Made by a program: the position numbers and the translations under genes
In this document: positions 23,726-33,535 of the stretch, in pieces
Layout: each line of letters begins with the position of its first letter
How positions within the stretch are numbered: position 1 is the first letter of the stretch
DNA from: OMSK01 sp902492995
GTDB lineage: Bacteria; Bacillota_I; Bacilli_A; RF39; UBA660
Assembly: GCA_902492995.1 (NCBI GenBank)
Contig: CABUNR010000003.1
Span: forward strand, 3,550 to 67,549
DNA length: 64,000 nucleotides
Direction: 5' to 3'
The notes under the pieces: model-generated
Told to the model about the DNA's origin: nothing
The model's database searches: none
What the model saw: the letters and a program-made list of their open reading frames with translations, nothing else

Positions 23726-25408
23726 TTACATTACACTTGGTATATCTATAACAAGTATATTTAACATTTCTTTTAATATTCTATTTGATAGATTTAATAC
23801 ATATATCCAATTATTTTTCTTTTCTATATCATCTAAATTATTTATATGATTATTTTGATAAAATGAATTAATTATCATACATAAATCATATACATAATCA
23901 GCTATAAAACTAGGCATTCTAGTTTTATAAGCATTATCTACTATGCTGTGTAAATCTAATAATTTTATTCTTAAGTTTCTATCAAATTCATTATATACTA
24001 TGTTATTTAATGAAGTTATTTCCATATCTTTTACGATTTTATTTATTCTTAAATAAGTATATAGTACATAAGGTCCTGTCTTACCTACAACTTCACTAAA
24101 TTTCTTTATATCAAATATATAATCTTTTTCACGATTATTTTGTAAATCAGCAAATTTAAGTATAGCATTTACTATTTTATCTATATCTTCTTCATTCATA
24201 CTGCTATTTTCTTCTTTTTTTGATATAAATAATTCTTTCACTTCATTAAATAAATCTCTTAATTTTGGTGTTTCACCACTTCTTGTTTTAAATGGTTTTC
24301 CATCAGTACCATTTATAGTACCAAATCCTAAATGTTCTAATTTAGCATCTGTTATTTTAGATTTTAAACTTGCTCTAAATACTTGTTTAAAATGTAAATC
24401 TTGTCTTAAATCAGCAACATATAAAATATAATCTGGATTAAAATCTTCTTCTCTTTCATAAATTGTTGCCATATCTGTTGAACCATATAAATAAGCACCA
24501 TCGCTTTTTTTAAATATTAGTGGTGGAAGTTCTTTTTTATCATTTTCTTCTTTTACATCTATTACAGTTGCTCCATCACTAATATATGTAATATCTTTTA
24601 TTTTTTTCTCTACAAAAGGAAGATATTTTCTAGATGACATTTCACCATACCAAAGATCAAAATCAATATCTAAATATTTATATATTTCCTTTATATCATT
24701 ACTAGATAGTTCAAATATTTTATCATAGTATTTTTCTAATTCTTTATCTCCATCTTGCATTTGTTTTTCAAGCGTTGCACACATATTTTTAACATCTTTA
24801 TCTTCTTTACAAAGTTTAGAAATTTCTGGATAAATTGTATTTAAATCGTTTAGTGTTAAATCTTCAAGTTTTATATTTTTTTGTTTTATTCCATATATTA
24901 CTTGACCCATTTGAAGTCCAAAATCTCCAAAATGAACATCTGCTATAGTTTTACATCCTTTGAATTTTAATATTCTTTTTATTGATTCCCCAATAATAGC
25001 AGGTCTTAAATGACCAACATGAAGAGGTTTTGCTATATTAGGTCCACCATAATCAAGTACATATGTAAGAGTACTATCTTGTTCTACTCCAAATTTATCC
25101 ATATAATTCATACGTGTTAAGCATTCATTTATCAATATATCACTTATAGTTATATTAATAAAACCAGGCGATGCAAATTCTACTTTTTTAAAATAATGTT
25201 CAAAATCTTTTCTATCATTTATAGAATTAACTATTTCTTCACCTATTTCTACAGGTTTTTTATGATATATACTACTTAATTTAAATATTCCATTAAATTG
25301 ATAATCACATAAATCTAATCTATTTGATTTTGTAACTACTACATCTACTTCATAATTTAATTTATTTAACTCTTCTTTTATTATATCTTCTAATATTTTT
25401 AATATCAT
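23726..25408 (-). CDS. argS: Arginyl-tRNA synthetase
   Basis: The 560-aa product carries the ArgRS-specific N-terminal Add-1 domain (1-110), the class I signature with HIGH-like HVGH in NIAKPLHVGHLRPAIIG (near 135), the KMSK-equivalent GKPFKTRSGETPKLRD (near 370) and the C-terminal DALR anticodon-binding domain with NREKDYIFDIKKFSEVVGKT. It charges tRNA-Arg. The gene begins 2 nt after the stop codon of the DUF1934 gene, so translation is likely coupled. Confidence 0.95.
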   Translation of the reverse strand: MILKILEDIIKEELNKLNYEVDVVVTKSNRLDLCDYQFNGIFKLSSIYHKKPVEIGEEIVNSINDRKDFEHYFKKVEFASPGFINITISDILINECLTRMNYMDKFGVEQDSTLTYVLDYGGPNIAKPLHVGHLRPAIIGESIKRILKFKGCKTIADVHFGDFGLQMGQVIYGIKQKNIKLEDLTLNDLNTIYPEISKLCKEDKDVKNMCATLEKQMQDGDKELEKYYDKIFELSSNDIKEIYKYLDIDFDLWYGEMSSRKYLPFVEKKIKDITYISDGATVIDVKEENDKKELPPLIFKKSDGAYLYGSTDMATIYEREEDFNPDYILYVADLRQDLHFKQVFRASLKSKITDAKLEHLGFGTINGTDGKPFKTRSGETPKLRDLFNEVKELFISKKEENSSMNEEDIDKIVNAILKFADLQNNREKDYIFDIKKFSEVVGKTGPYVLYTYLRINKIVKDMEITSLNNIVYNEFDRNLRIKLLDLHSIVDNAYKTRMPSFIADYVYDLCMIINSFYQNNHINNLDDIEKKNNWIYVLNLSNRILKEMLNILVIDIPSVM

Positions 25409-25409
25409 A

Positions 25410-25754
25410 TTACCACTCTATTCTGAAATTAAGTTTTTCTTCTTCTATATCATAATCTACTTCTAAATAATTATTATCTTTTTTTATTTTATTTGTATAT
25501 ATATTTAAATACATTTCTTTATCATATATTCTATAAATACATTTAGTATTTTTATTTTCTATAAATTCAAATATAATCTCATTATTTTGATTTTTTCTTT
25601 TTAAAGTTATACTATCATTTATTTTCAATGTTACTTTTGTATTTTCATCTATATAATTAATTATATTATCTTTTTTTATACCATTTATTTTTTTCTTTAT
25701 AATATCATTAGTATTTTTATTTCTTAAAATACTTGTTATATATACTTTGGGCAT
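25410..25754 (-). CDS. DUF1934 (YwiB-like) protein
   Basis: A 114-aa calycin-like beta protein. ATG 25754 has GTGGAG 7 nt upstream; the longer frame to 25805 is not used. The pattern of alternating strands with KCIYRIYDKEMYLNIYTNK and DYDIEEEKLNFRIEW and its position directly upstream of argS match the DUF1934/YwiB family, which is adjacent to argS in many Firmicutes. Function unknown. It is divergent from the PBP1-type gene that starts at 25875. Confidence 0.75.
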   Translation of the reverse strand: MPKVYITSILRNKNTNDIIKKKINGIKKDNIINYIDENTKVTLKINDSITLKRKNQNNEIIFEFIENKNTKCIYRIYDKEMYLNIYTNKIKKDNNYLEVDYDIEEEKLNFRIEW

Positions 25755-25874
25755 ATTATTTCTCCACTTCTGCATAATTATAATATAGATGATAGATAAT
25801 TGCAACTATTTTTATTATTTTATGGTTATATTTTTACATATTTTTCTAATAATAATTATAGTGAGGTGATTAAT

Positions 25875-27824
25875 ATTAAGAAATTTCTAAAAAAAGTTTT
25901 TAAAATTTTAGTTATATTAGTCATTCTTTTTATATTATTTTACATTGGTCTTTATATATACGCTAAAATCTCTCCTAAACTCGCTATAAATTCAGCGAAT
26001 GGTTATTATTTGTATGATAAAGATAAAAATTTATTCACAGGTAATAATGATGAATGGATTAATTTAGATAATATATCAGATGATTTAATTAATGCAACAC
26101 TTTCTATCGAAGATAAAAATTTTTATAAACATATGGGATTTGATTATTTAAGAATTATGAAAGCTATGGCCACTAATATTGTAAATAAAAAAAATATACA
26201 AGGTGCTTCAACTATTACACAACAATATGCAAAAAATTTATTTTTAAATTTTGATAAAAAATGGTCTAGAAAAATAGAAGAAGCATGGCTTACTATAAGA
26301 CTTGAAGTTCATTATAGTAAAGATGAAATATTAGAAGGATATTTAAACACTATAAATTATGGTGGAGTATATGGTATTGAAAATGCTAGTAAATATTATT
26401 TTAATAAATCTAGCAAAGATTTAAATTTAGCAGAAGCATCTATGTTAGCAGGTATTCCAAAATCTCCTTCTAATTATTCTCCTACCATTAATCCTAAGAA
26501 AGCAAAAAAAAGGCAAAAATTAATATTAAATACCATGGTTGATAGAAACTATATTACAAAAGATGAAGCTATAAAAGCATATAATACAGATTTAGAATAT
26601 TTAGGAATTAAAGATGAAAATAATTCATCTACATTGATGTATTATCAAGATGCTGTTTTAAATGAACTTAAAAGTATTAAAGAAATTCCATCATCCTTTT
26701 TAAAAACTGGTGGTCTTAAAATATATACAAACCTTGATTTAAAAGCTCAAAATTTAATTGATTCTACAATTAAAAAAAATATGAATGATACTTCTCTTGA
26801 AACAGCTATTGTTGTTATGCATCCTAAAACTGGTGAAATAATAGGTATTGCTGGTGGTAAAAATTATAATAAAAGTCAGTTTAACCGTGTTACAGATTCT
26901 AAAAGACAGGTAGGTTCTACTATGAAACCACTTCTATATTATAGTGCTTTAGAGAATGGTTTTACATCAACAACAACTTTTACAAGTGAAAAAACAACTT
27001 TTACATTTTCTAATAATAAAACTTATAGTCCTAAAAATTATAATGATATTTATGCTAATAAGCCAATTACTTTAGCATCTGCAATTTCTTATTCGGATAA
27101 TATTTTTGCTGTTAAAACTCATTTGTTTTTAGGAGAAGATACTTTAGTTGATTTTGCTAAAAGAGTTGGTATCAAATCTAAATTAGATGCAATTCCGTCA
27201 CTTGCTTTAGGAACGGAAGAAGTAAATATTTTAGAAATGATGGAAGCTTATTCTACATTTGCAAGCGAAGGTTACAAAATTAAGCCACATTTTATCAATA
27301 AAGTTGAAGATATGAATGGAAATGTTCTTTATAAATATAAAGATAATAAAGAATTAATTTTAAATAAAAATACTACTTATATATTGAATGAATTATTAGC
27401 TAATTGTTATAATAAAAATTTAATTGATTATAATTACCCTACTTGTATGAGTATTGCACCTAAAATAACTAAAAAATATGCTATTAAAACAGGGACAACT
27501 GATACTGATCATTTGATATTTGGTTATAATCCAGATTTACTTATTGGTGGTTGGATAGGATATGATAATAATAATTATACTAGTGGTAAAGATGGAACTA
27601 TCTTAAAAAATATGTGGGTAGAAATTATGGAAGGTTATTTAGAAGGAAAGAATGAATCTTGGTATCAAAAGCCTAATAATATAGTCGGTGTTTTAGTTAA
27701 TCCAATTACTGGGGAAATAGCTGATAAAAATACTAAAAATGCTACTATTATGTATTATATTAAAGGTACTGAACCTAATGCTAGTGACATTGAAAATACT
27801 ATTCCTACTATTAAAGAACAATAA
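25875..27824 (+). CDS. Class A penicillin-binding protein (transglycosylase/transpeptidase), ATT start
   Basis: This roughly 649-aa bifunctional PBP has an N-terminal anchor, a GT51 glycosyltransferase domain (with SIEDKNFYKHMGFDYLR, QGASTITQQYAKN and a later AEASMLAGIPKSP) and a transpeptidase domain with SxxK in VGSTMKP, SxN in SYSDN and KTG in IKTGTTDTD. It polymerises and cross-links peptidoglycan. There is no ATG. GTGAGGTG (25861-25868) stands 8 nt before an ATT at 25875, whereas the GTG at 25866 lies within that ribosome site. The start is therefore probably ATT, with the upstream GTG an alternative. It ends in a bidirectional terminator. Confidence 0.9.
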   Translation: MKKFLKKVFKILVILVILFILFYIGLYIYAKISPKLAINSANGYYLYDKDKNLFTGNNDEWINLDNISDDLINATLSIEDKNFYKHMGFDYLRIMKAMATNIVNKKNIQGASTITQQYAKNLFLNFDKKWSRKIEEAWLTIRLEVHYSKDEILEGYLNTINYGGVYGIENASKYYFNKSSKDLNLAEASMLAGIPKSPSNYSPTINPKKAKKRQKLILNTMVDRNYITKDEAIKAYNTDLEYLGIKDENNSSTLMYYQDAVLNELKSIKEIPSSFLKTGGLKIYTNLDLKAQNLIDSTIKKNMNDTSLETAIVVMHPKTGEIIGIAGGKNYNKSQFNRVTDSKRQVGSTMKPLLYYSALENGFTSTTTFTSEKTTFTFSNNKTYSPKNYNDIYANKPITLASAISYSDNIFAVKTHLFLGEDTLVDFAKRVGIKSKLDAIPSLALGTEEVNILEMMEAYSTFASEGYKIKPHFINKVEDMNGNVLYKYKDNKELILNKNTTYILNELLANCYNKNLIDYNYPTCMSIAPKITKKYAIKTGTTDTDHLIFGYNPDLLIGGWIGYDNNNYTSGKDGTILKNMWVEIMEGYLEGKNESWYQKPNNIVGVLVNPITGEIADKNTKNATIMYYIKGTEPNASDIENTIPTIKEQ

Positions 27825-27848
27825 AAAAATACTAATTAGTATTTTTTT
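27823..27848. terminator. Bidirectional terminator between PBP1 and clpC
   Basis: AAAAAATACTAATTAGTATTTTTT has runs of A and T on each side, usable on both strands. Confidence 0.75.
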
Positions 27849-27860
27849 ATTAGTATTTTT

Positions 27861-30167
27861 TTATTTTACTTTTTCTTTTAATGTTTTTATATCTATATTA
27901 TAATTATCTTCTAATAATTCATCTATAATTATATTTTCAATATTATTCTTTATTATTTTGTCTAATTTTCTAGCGCCATATTCATTATAATTTGATAACT
28001 TAATTATTTCATCTATAACATTATTATTTATTTTTATTTTAGCATCTTTATATTTATATTTTAATTTATTTAATTTTTCATTTATTAAATTTTTAATATT
28101 TTCTTCATTTAAATAATTAAATTCAATTATATTATCTATTCTATTAATAAATGATACATCAAAATATTCTTTTAATTTCGATATAGTATAATTAGTATTT
28201 TTATTAAAACCAACGTGTATATCATTAAATCCTATATTAGATGTCATTATAATTGTTACATTATCAAATCTTACTTGTTTTCCACAGGAATCTTTTATTT
28301 TTCCTTCATCTAAAATTTGATAAAATAAATTTATTATAGCTGGATTTGCTTTTTCTATTTCATCTAATATTAAAACAGAATATGGTTTATTTCTTATTTC
28401 CTCTAAAATATTTTTATTGTCACTATAACCTACATACCCTGGAGGAGAACCTATTATTTTACTTACACTATGTGATTCAGAATATTCACTCATATCTAGT
28501 CTTATAACATTATTCACGCCTACCAAACATTCCCCAAATAATTTTGATAATTCTGTTTTCCCAACTCCTGATGGTCCTACAAATAAAAATGAATAACATT
28601 TATTTTTATCTTTAAATCCCATTTTTAATTTTTTTGTATTTTTTATAAGTTCTTTTATTGATTCATCTTGACCAATTATATTATTTTTTAAAGTTTGTTC
28701 TATTTTTTTTATTTCTTTTTTATTTTCATTTAATAATTCATAAACAGGTATTTTTGTTTTAATATTTATAACTTCTGCTACATCTTTTTTTGTTACTTCT
28801 TTTTTCTTTTTGTTATATAATTTTAATTCTATATTATTTATTTCATTTATTATTTCATTTTCTTTTTCTTTGTATTTACTTGCTTCTTTAAATTTACTAT
28901 TTATAATAGATTCTTTTTTCTTTGAATTTATAATTTTATATTCTAACTTTAATTCATTATATTTTTTAGCTTCTTTTGTTTCTTTTAAGCTTACTTTAGC
29001 GCATACTTCATCTAATACATCTATTGATTTATCTGGTTCATATCTATCATATATATATTTATTTGAAAGTTCTATTATTGTATCTATTACTTCATCTTTT
29101 ATTTCAACCATATGATATTTTTCATATATTTTTTTTATTTTTGTTAAAATTTCCTTTGTTTTTTCTTTATCAGGAATTTCTATTTCTACACGTTGAAATC
29201 TTCTTTCTAGTGCTTTATCTTGTTCTATATATTTTTTATATTCTGATATAGTTGTTGCTCCTATACATCTTAATTTTCCACGTGCTAGTGCTGGTTTTAT
29301 AATGTTTGATGCATCTATAGCGCCTTCTGCTCCACCAGCTCCTACTAATGTATGTATTTCATCTATAAATAAAATTATATCATCATTTTCTTCTACTTCT
29401 TTTATTATTTTGTTCATTCTTTCTTCAAATTCACCACGATATTTTGTGCCTGCTACTAAACTTGCCATATCTAAGTTTATTATTCTTTTATTTTTTAGGG
29501 ACATAGGAACATTACCTTCTATTATCATTCTACTTAATTCTTCTACTATAGCTGTTTTTCCAACTCCAGCTTCACCAATTAAAATAGGATTATTTTTACA
29601 TCTTCTTGATAATATTTCAAGAATTCTTTTTATTTCTTCTTTTCTTCCAATTACAGGATCTAATTCATTATTAAGTGCTTTTTTATTTAAATTTATTCCT
29701 ATTTCTTCTACTAAGAGTTTTTTATTTTTTTTCCTTTTATTTGTTTTGGTAATTGTATTTGAAAATTCTTTATATAAATCATCTATATCTATATTCATTC
29801 CAATTAATAACCTTATTGCAACTCCTTCTCCTTCTTCTAAAAGTGAATTAAATAACATTTCTATAGTAACGTCACTATTATTTTCTTTACTATCTATAAT
29901 AGCATTTTCAAATATTCTCTTTAGAAGTGGTGTATATAAAAACCATTCACTTTCTTTAGTTCCTATTCCTACTATATTTATTAATTCATTTTTAAATTTT
30001 TTATAATCTAAATTATATTTTTTTAGGGCATCACTTATACTATTATCATCTTTTAATATTGCAAGCAATAGATGTTCACTTCCAACATATGGATGCTTTA
30101 ATTTTTTCATTTCTTGTTTTGCTAAAACAATTATATTTCTTGCTTCTTCAGTGAAATTACTAAACAT
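27861..30167 (-). CDS. clpC: ATP-dependent Clp protease ATPase subunit ClpC
   Basis: The 768-aa AAA+ unfoldase has an N-domain (EEARNIIVLAKQEMKKLKHP and HLLLAIL, residues 5-140), a first ATPase module (Walker A GEAGVGKTA, Walker B IILFIDEIH, about 175-410), a middle coiled region with a UVR-like KFKEASKYKEKENEIINEI, and a second ATPase module (Walker A GPSGVGKTEL, Walker B SVLILDEIE, about 505-760). The middle is short, as in ClpC and unlike ClpB. It delivers substrates to ClpP. The ctsR-mcsA-mcsB genes that usually precede it are absent; it stands alone. AAGGAAG site. Confidence 0.92.
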   Translation of the reverse strand: MFSNFTEEARNIIVLAKQEMKKLKHPYVGSEHLLLAILKDDNSISDALKKYNLDYKKFKNELINIVGIGTKESEWFLYTPLLKRIFENAIIDSKENNSDVTIEMLFNSLLEEGEGVAIRLLIGMNIDIDDLYKEFSNTITKTNKRKKNKKLLVEEIGINLNKKALNNELDPVIGRKEEIKRILEILSRRCKNNPILIGEAGVGKTAIVEELSRMIIEGNVPMSLKNKRIINLDMASLVAGTKYRGEFEERMNKIIKEVEENDDIILFIDEIHTLVGAGGAEGAIDASNIIKPALARGKLRCIGATTISEYKKYIEQDKALERRFQRVEIEIPDKEKTKEILTKIKKIYEKYHMVEIKDEVIDTIIELSNKYIYDRYEPDKSIDVLDEVCAKVSLKETKEAKKYNELKLEYKIINSKKKESIINSKFKEASKYKEKENEIINEINNIELKLYNKKKKEVTKKDVAEVINIKTKIPVYELLNENKKEIKKIEQTLKNNIIGQDESIKELIKNTKKLKMGFKDKNKCYSFLFVGPSGVGKTELSKLFGECLVGVNNVIRLDMSEYSESHSVSKIIGSPPGYVGYSDNKNILEEIRNKPYSVLILDEIEKANPAIINLFYQILDEGKIKDSCGKQVRFDNVTIIMTSNIGFNDIHVGFNKNTNYTISKLKEYFDVSFINRIDNIIEFNYLNEENIKNLINEKLNKLKYKYKDAKIKINNNVIDEIIKLSNYNEYGARKLDKIIKNNIENIIIDELLEDNYNIDIKTLKEKVK

Positions 30168-30230
30168 AATATCTTCCTTTCCATTACATTCTATGTATAT
30201 AATGTTTAAAAAGAAGATTTTTTAATCAAC

Positions 30231-30267
30231 AAAAAAAAAGATTTTTTACTTTTTTCTAAAATCTTTT
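30231..30267 (-). terminator. Terminator of sigA
   Basis: AAAAGATTTTAG and TAAAAAATCTTTTTTTTT form a hairpin on the minus strand; it overlaps the C-terminal codons. Confidence 0.6.
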
Positions 30268-31400
30268 AATTCATTTGAATATCTTGGTCTTTTTATTTTT
30301 CTTAAGGCTTTTGATTCTATCTGTCTTATTCTTTCTCTAGTCAGTCCATACATTTTTCCTATTTCTTCTAATGTATATATTCTACCATCTATAAAACCAA
30401 ATCTATATTTAATTATTGCTCGTTCTCTTTCTGTTAATTTTTCTAATAGTTTTTCTACTTTTTCTCTTAATTCATTGTTTATAATTGTATCCGATACTTC
30501 CTCTTCTTCTTTTACTATAAAATCCATTACAGTTGTTACTACACCATGTTCTTCTTCCCCTACTGGTTGATCTAAACTAATAATTTTTCTATCGTAATAT
30601 TTGCATTTTTTTATTGCATCACGTGATAATTTAGTTAATTTCATTAATTCTTCTGTTGTTGGATTACAATTATGTATTTTATAAAATTCAGATTGTTTTC
30701 TATTTAATAAATTAATTTTTTCTACCATATGCATAGGAATTCTTATTGTTGCAGATTGATTTCCTAAGATTCTAGTTGCAGATTGTCTAATCCACCATGT
30801 TGCATATGTTGAGAATTTATATCCCATTGAAACATCAAATTTTTCAACAGCTGTTATAAGTCCTATATTTCCTTCTTGAATTAAATCTTGAAATGATACT
30901 CCCCTACCAACATAGCGTTTTACAATACTAACTACTAGTCTTAAATTAGAGTTTATTAATTTTTCTTTTATTTTCTCATCTTTTGTTTTTTGATATTCTT
31001 CAAATAAAGTTTTTTCTTCTTCCATAGTTAATAAAGGATAACTACCAGCTTCTTTTAAATATACTTTAACGTCATCTAAATCTATATCTTTATCATCAAT
31101 TGTTTTTTCTTCTTCATCTATATTTTCTTCTAATTTGTTATAATCAAGTACTACATAATCATTAATTTCTAAATATGAATTAATAATATTTAAAACTTTT
31201 TCATCTGTTATATTTTCTATAACATTAGCTTCAATAACTTTATCTTTTTCATATTCTTTAAATATTTCATTTAGAATTGTGTTTATTTTTTTACTTTTAA
31301 TTAATATATTTTTATATTCTTCTTTAGTTAAATCATTTAATGGTAATGTATTTAATGTTTCAATTAATATTGATAATTTTTCTTTGTTTAATGGTTTCAT
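30246..31400 (-). CDS. sigA: RNA polymerase primary sigma factor SigA/RpoD
   Basis: The 384-aa protein has sigma-70 regions in order. Region 1.2 holds DDVKVYLKEAGSYPLLTMEEE, region 2 (about 165-230) LIQEGNIGLITAVEKFDVSM and STYATWWIRQSATRI, region 3, and region 4 YTLEEIGKMYGLTRERIRQIE. The last residues (KRPRYSNELKDF) resemble the RHPxRSKxLKDFL end of primary sigma factors. An acidic N-terminal extension (60-110) precedes region 1.2. It recognises TTGACA/TATAAT promoters such as those seen in this window. It lies directly downstream of parE, and no dnaG is next to it. Confidence 0.94.
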   Translation of the reverse strand: MKPLNKEKLSILIETLNTLPLNDLTKEEYKNILIKSKKINTILNEIFKEYEKDKVIEANVIENITDEKVLNIINSYLEINDYVVLDYNKLEENIDEEEKTIDDKDIDLDDVKVYLKEAGSYPLLTMEEEKTLFEEYQKTKDEKIKEKLINSNLRLVVSIVKRYVGRGVSFQDLIQEGNIGLITAVEKFDVSMGYKFSTYATWWIRQSATRILGNQSATIRIPMHMVEKINLLNRKQSEFYKIHNCNPTTEELMKLTKLSRDAIKKCKYYDRKIISLDQPVGEEEHGVVTTVMDFIVKEEEEVSDTIINNELREKVEKLLEKLTERERAIIKYRFGFIDGRIYTLEEIGKMYGLTRERIRQIESKALRKIKRPRYSNELKDFRKK

Positions 31401-31444
31401 TAGTTTTCGCCCCCTAAATCGCTATATATAATACCATAAAGATT

Positions 31445-31468
31445 AAAAAAATGCAAATTAAATTGCAT
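31445..31468 (-). terminator. Terminator of parE
   Basis: ATGCAA-TTTAA-TTTGCAT followed by TTTTTT on the minus strand, overlapping the stop. Confidence 0.6.
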
Positions 31469-33368
31469 AATTATCTTCAAAAGTAAAGTTAACATTTTCT
31501 TCTATCCATTCTTTTCTTGGCTCTACTTTATTACCCATTAAAACACTTACTCTTTTTTCTGCCAATGAGGCATCTGTTATACTAACTTTTATCATACTTC
31601 TTTTTTCTGGATCCATTGTTGTTTCTCTAAGTTCTTCAGCATTCATTTCTCCAAGTCCTTTATATCTTTGTGTTTTAGTTTGTTTATTTTTGAATGTTTC
31701 TTCTATTAAAGTTCTTCTATCTTCTTCTGTCCATGCATAATATGATTCTTTACCAGAACTTATCTTATATAAAGGTGGCATTGCTATAAAAAGTTTTCCA
31801 TTTTCAATTAATGGTTTCATATATCTATAAAAGAATGTAAGTAATAATACTTGAATATGTGCACCATCAACATCAGCATCTGTCATTATAACAATTTTGT
31901 CATAGTTACAATCATCTATATTAAAATCACTACCAATACCAGCTCCTATTGTATAAATCATTGTATTAATTTCTTCATTTTTCAAGATTTCATCTAATCT
32001 TGCTTTTTCTGTATTTAATACTTTTCCTCTAAGCGGTAATATTGCTTGAAATTTCCTATCTCTTCCTGTTTTAGCTGTTCCTCCAGCTGAATCACCTTCG
32101 ACTAAAAACAATTCATTTTTTTTAGGATTTTTTGTTTGTGCTGGTGTTAATTTTCCATTTGTTATTCTTTCTCTTTTGTTTTTATCTTTTCCTTGTCTTG
32201 CTTCATCTCTTGCTTTTCTAGCAGCTTCTCTTACATTTCTACTTTTAAGCATTTTTTCTAGTATTTTAGTTGCACTTTCTTTATTTTCTTCTAGGAAAAA
32301 TTGAAGTTTTTGTGTTACTATATTATCTACTATATTACGAGCAATTGGAGTTCCTAATTTTCCTTTTGTTTGACCTTCAAATTGAAGTAAATCTTCTGGT
32401 ATTTGTAGGCTTATTATTGCAGTTAGTCCTTCTCTTGTATCAGTTCCTTCTAAATTTTTATCTTTTGTTTTTAGATAACCATTAGTTCTTGCATAATCAT
32501 TAAAAACTTTTGTAATAGCTGTTTTTAATCCAACTTCATGGGTTCCTCCATCATTTGTTTTTACATTATTTACAAATGATATTATATTTTCAGAATATGT
32601 ATCTGTATATTGAAATGCTACTTCTACATTTATTTTATCTTTCATTCCTTCAAAAAATACTGGTTTATGAAGTGGTGTTTTACCATCATTTAAGTAATTT
32701 ACAAATGCTTCTAAACCATTTTCATAATAAAATACTTCCTTTTTATTATCTTCTATATCTTCAACTTCTACGGTTAACCCTTTAAGTAAAAAAGCACATT
32801 CCTGCATCCTTTCACATACTGTTGTGAATGAAAAATGCGTTGTTTGAAATATTTTATCATCTGGCATAAATGTTACTTTTGTACCTGTTTTATTTGTTTT
32901 TTCTAGTTTTTTTAATGGTATTTTTGTTTTACCACCATCTTCGAATCTAATATAATATTCATATCCATCTCTTTTTATATTAACTTCTAACCATTTACTT
33001 AGTGCATTTACAACACTTGCACCTACTCCGTGAAGTCCTCCAGATACTTTATATCCGCCTTCTTCAAATTTTCCTCCAGCATGTAATACTGTATAAATTA
33101 CTTCAGGTGTTGACATTCCACTACTATGCATTCCAACTGGTACTCCACGACCTTCATCTTCTACTGTTACACTTCCATCTTTATTAAGACTTATTTTGAT
33201 TTTTTTACCATATCCATTTATTACTTCGTCAATTCCATTATCTACGATTTCCCAAATAAGATGATGTAATCCTCTTTTATCAGTTGATCCTATATACATA
33301 CCAGGTCTTTTTCTTACCGCTTCTAGCCCCTCTAATATTTTTATTGAACTTTCATCATATTTTACCAT
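31458..33368 (-). CDS. parE: DNA topoisomerase IV subunit B (ParE)
   Basis: The 636-aa type II topoisomerase subunit has a GHKL ATPase domain (EIVDNGIDEV, DEGRGVPVG, GGLHGVGASVVNA), a transducer region and a TOPRIM domain (EGDSAGGTAKTGRDRKF, TDADVDGAHIQ, near 430-520). The segment NGKLTPAQTKNPKKNELF and DDCNYDKIVIMTDADVDG are closer to ParE than to GyrB, which carries LPGKLADCS at that place. It decatenates chromosomes together with ParC, but no parC is adjacent. Start: AAGGTGAT before ATG 33368. Confidence 0.88.
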   Translation of the reverse strand: MVKYDESSIKILEGLEAVRKRPGMYIGSTDKRGLHHLIWEIVDNGIDEVINGYGKKIKISLNKDGSVTVEDEGRGVPVGMHSSGMSTPEVIYTVLHAGGKFEEGGYKVSGGLHGVGASVVNALSKWLEVNIKRDGYEYYIRFEDGGKTKIPLKKLEKTNKTGTKVTFMPDDKIFQTTHFSFTTVCERMQECAFLLKGLTVEVEDIEDNKKEVFYYENGLEAFVNYLNDGKTPLHKPVFFEGMKDKINVEVAFQYTDTYSENIISFVNNVKTNDGGTHEVGLKTAITKVFNDYARTNGYLKTKDKNLEGTDTREGLTAIISLQIPEDLLQFEGQTKGKLGTPIARNIVDNIVTQKLQFFLEENKESATKILEKMLKSRNVREAARKARDEARQGKDKNKRERITNGKLTPAQTKNPKKNELFLVEGDSAGGTAKTGRDRKFQAILPLRGKVLNTEKARLDEILKNEEINTMIYTIGAGIGSDFNIDDCNYDKIVIMTDADVDGAHIQVLLLTFFYRYMKPLIENGKLFIAMPPLYKISSGKESYYAWTEEDRRTLIEETFKNKQTKTQRYKGLGEMNAEELRETTMDPEKRSMIKVSITDASLAEKRVSVLMGNKVEPRKEWIEENVNFTFEDNYAI

Positions 33369-33506
33369 CTTATCACCTTATTAATTATACCAAAAAAATT
33401 TTGTTTTATCAATTTTTCCTTTTATTTACAATCTTTTTTATTAATTTTTTTAATTCATATTTATATCTAATGTTATAATTGAATCTATATTATAATAGAA
33501 TATAAT

Positions 33507-33535
33507 AAAAAAATAATCAATTTAATGATTATTTT
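33507..33535 (-). terminator. Terminator of infC-rpmI-rplT operon
   Basis: AAATAATCA-TTAAAT-TGATTATTT followed by TTTT on the minus strand. Confidence 0.7.

Noticed and set aside
29302..30006. Long plus-strand frame opposite clpC
   Set aside because: It is the antisense shadow of clpC: it lacks a ribosome site and has Ser/Ile/Phe/Leu-rich composition typical for the reverse frame of AT-rich genes.
31458..33368. GyrB
   Set aside because: NGKLTPAQ and related segments fit ParE better than GyrB; a GyrB call cannot be excluded without comparison to the second paralog.
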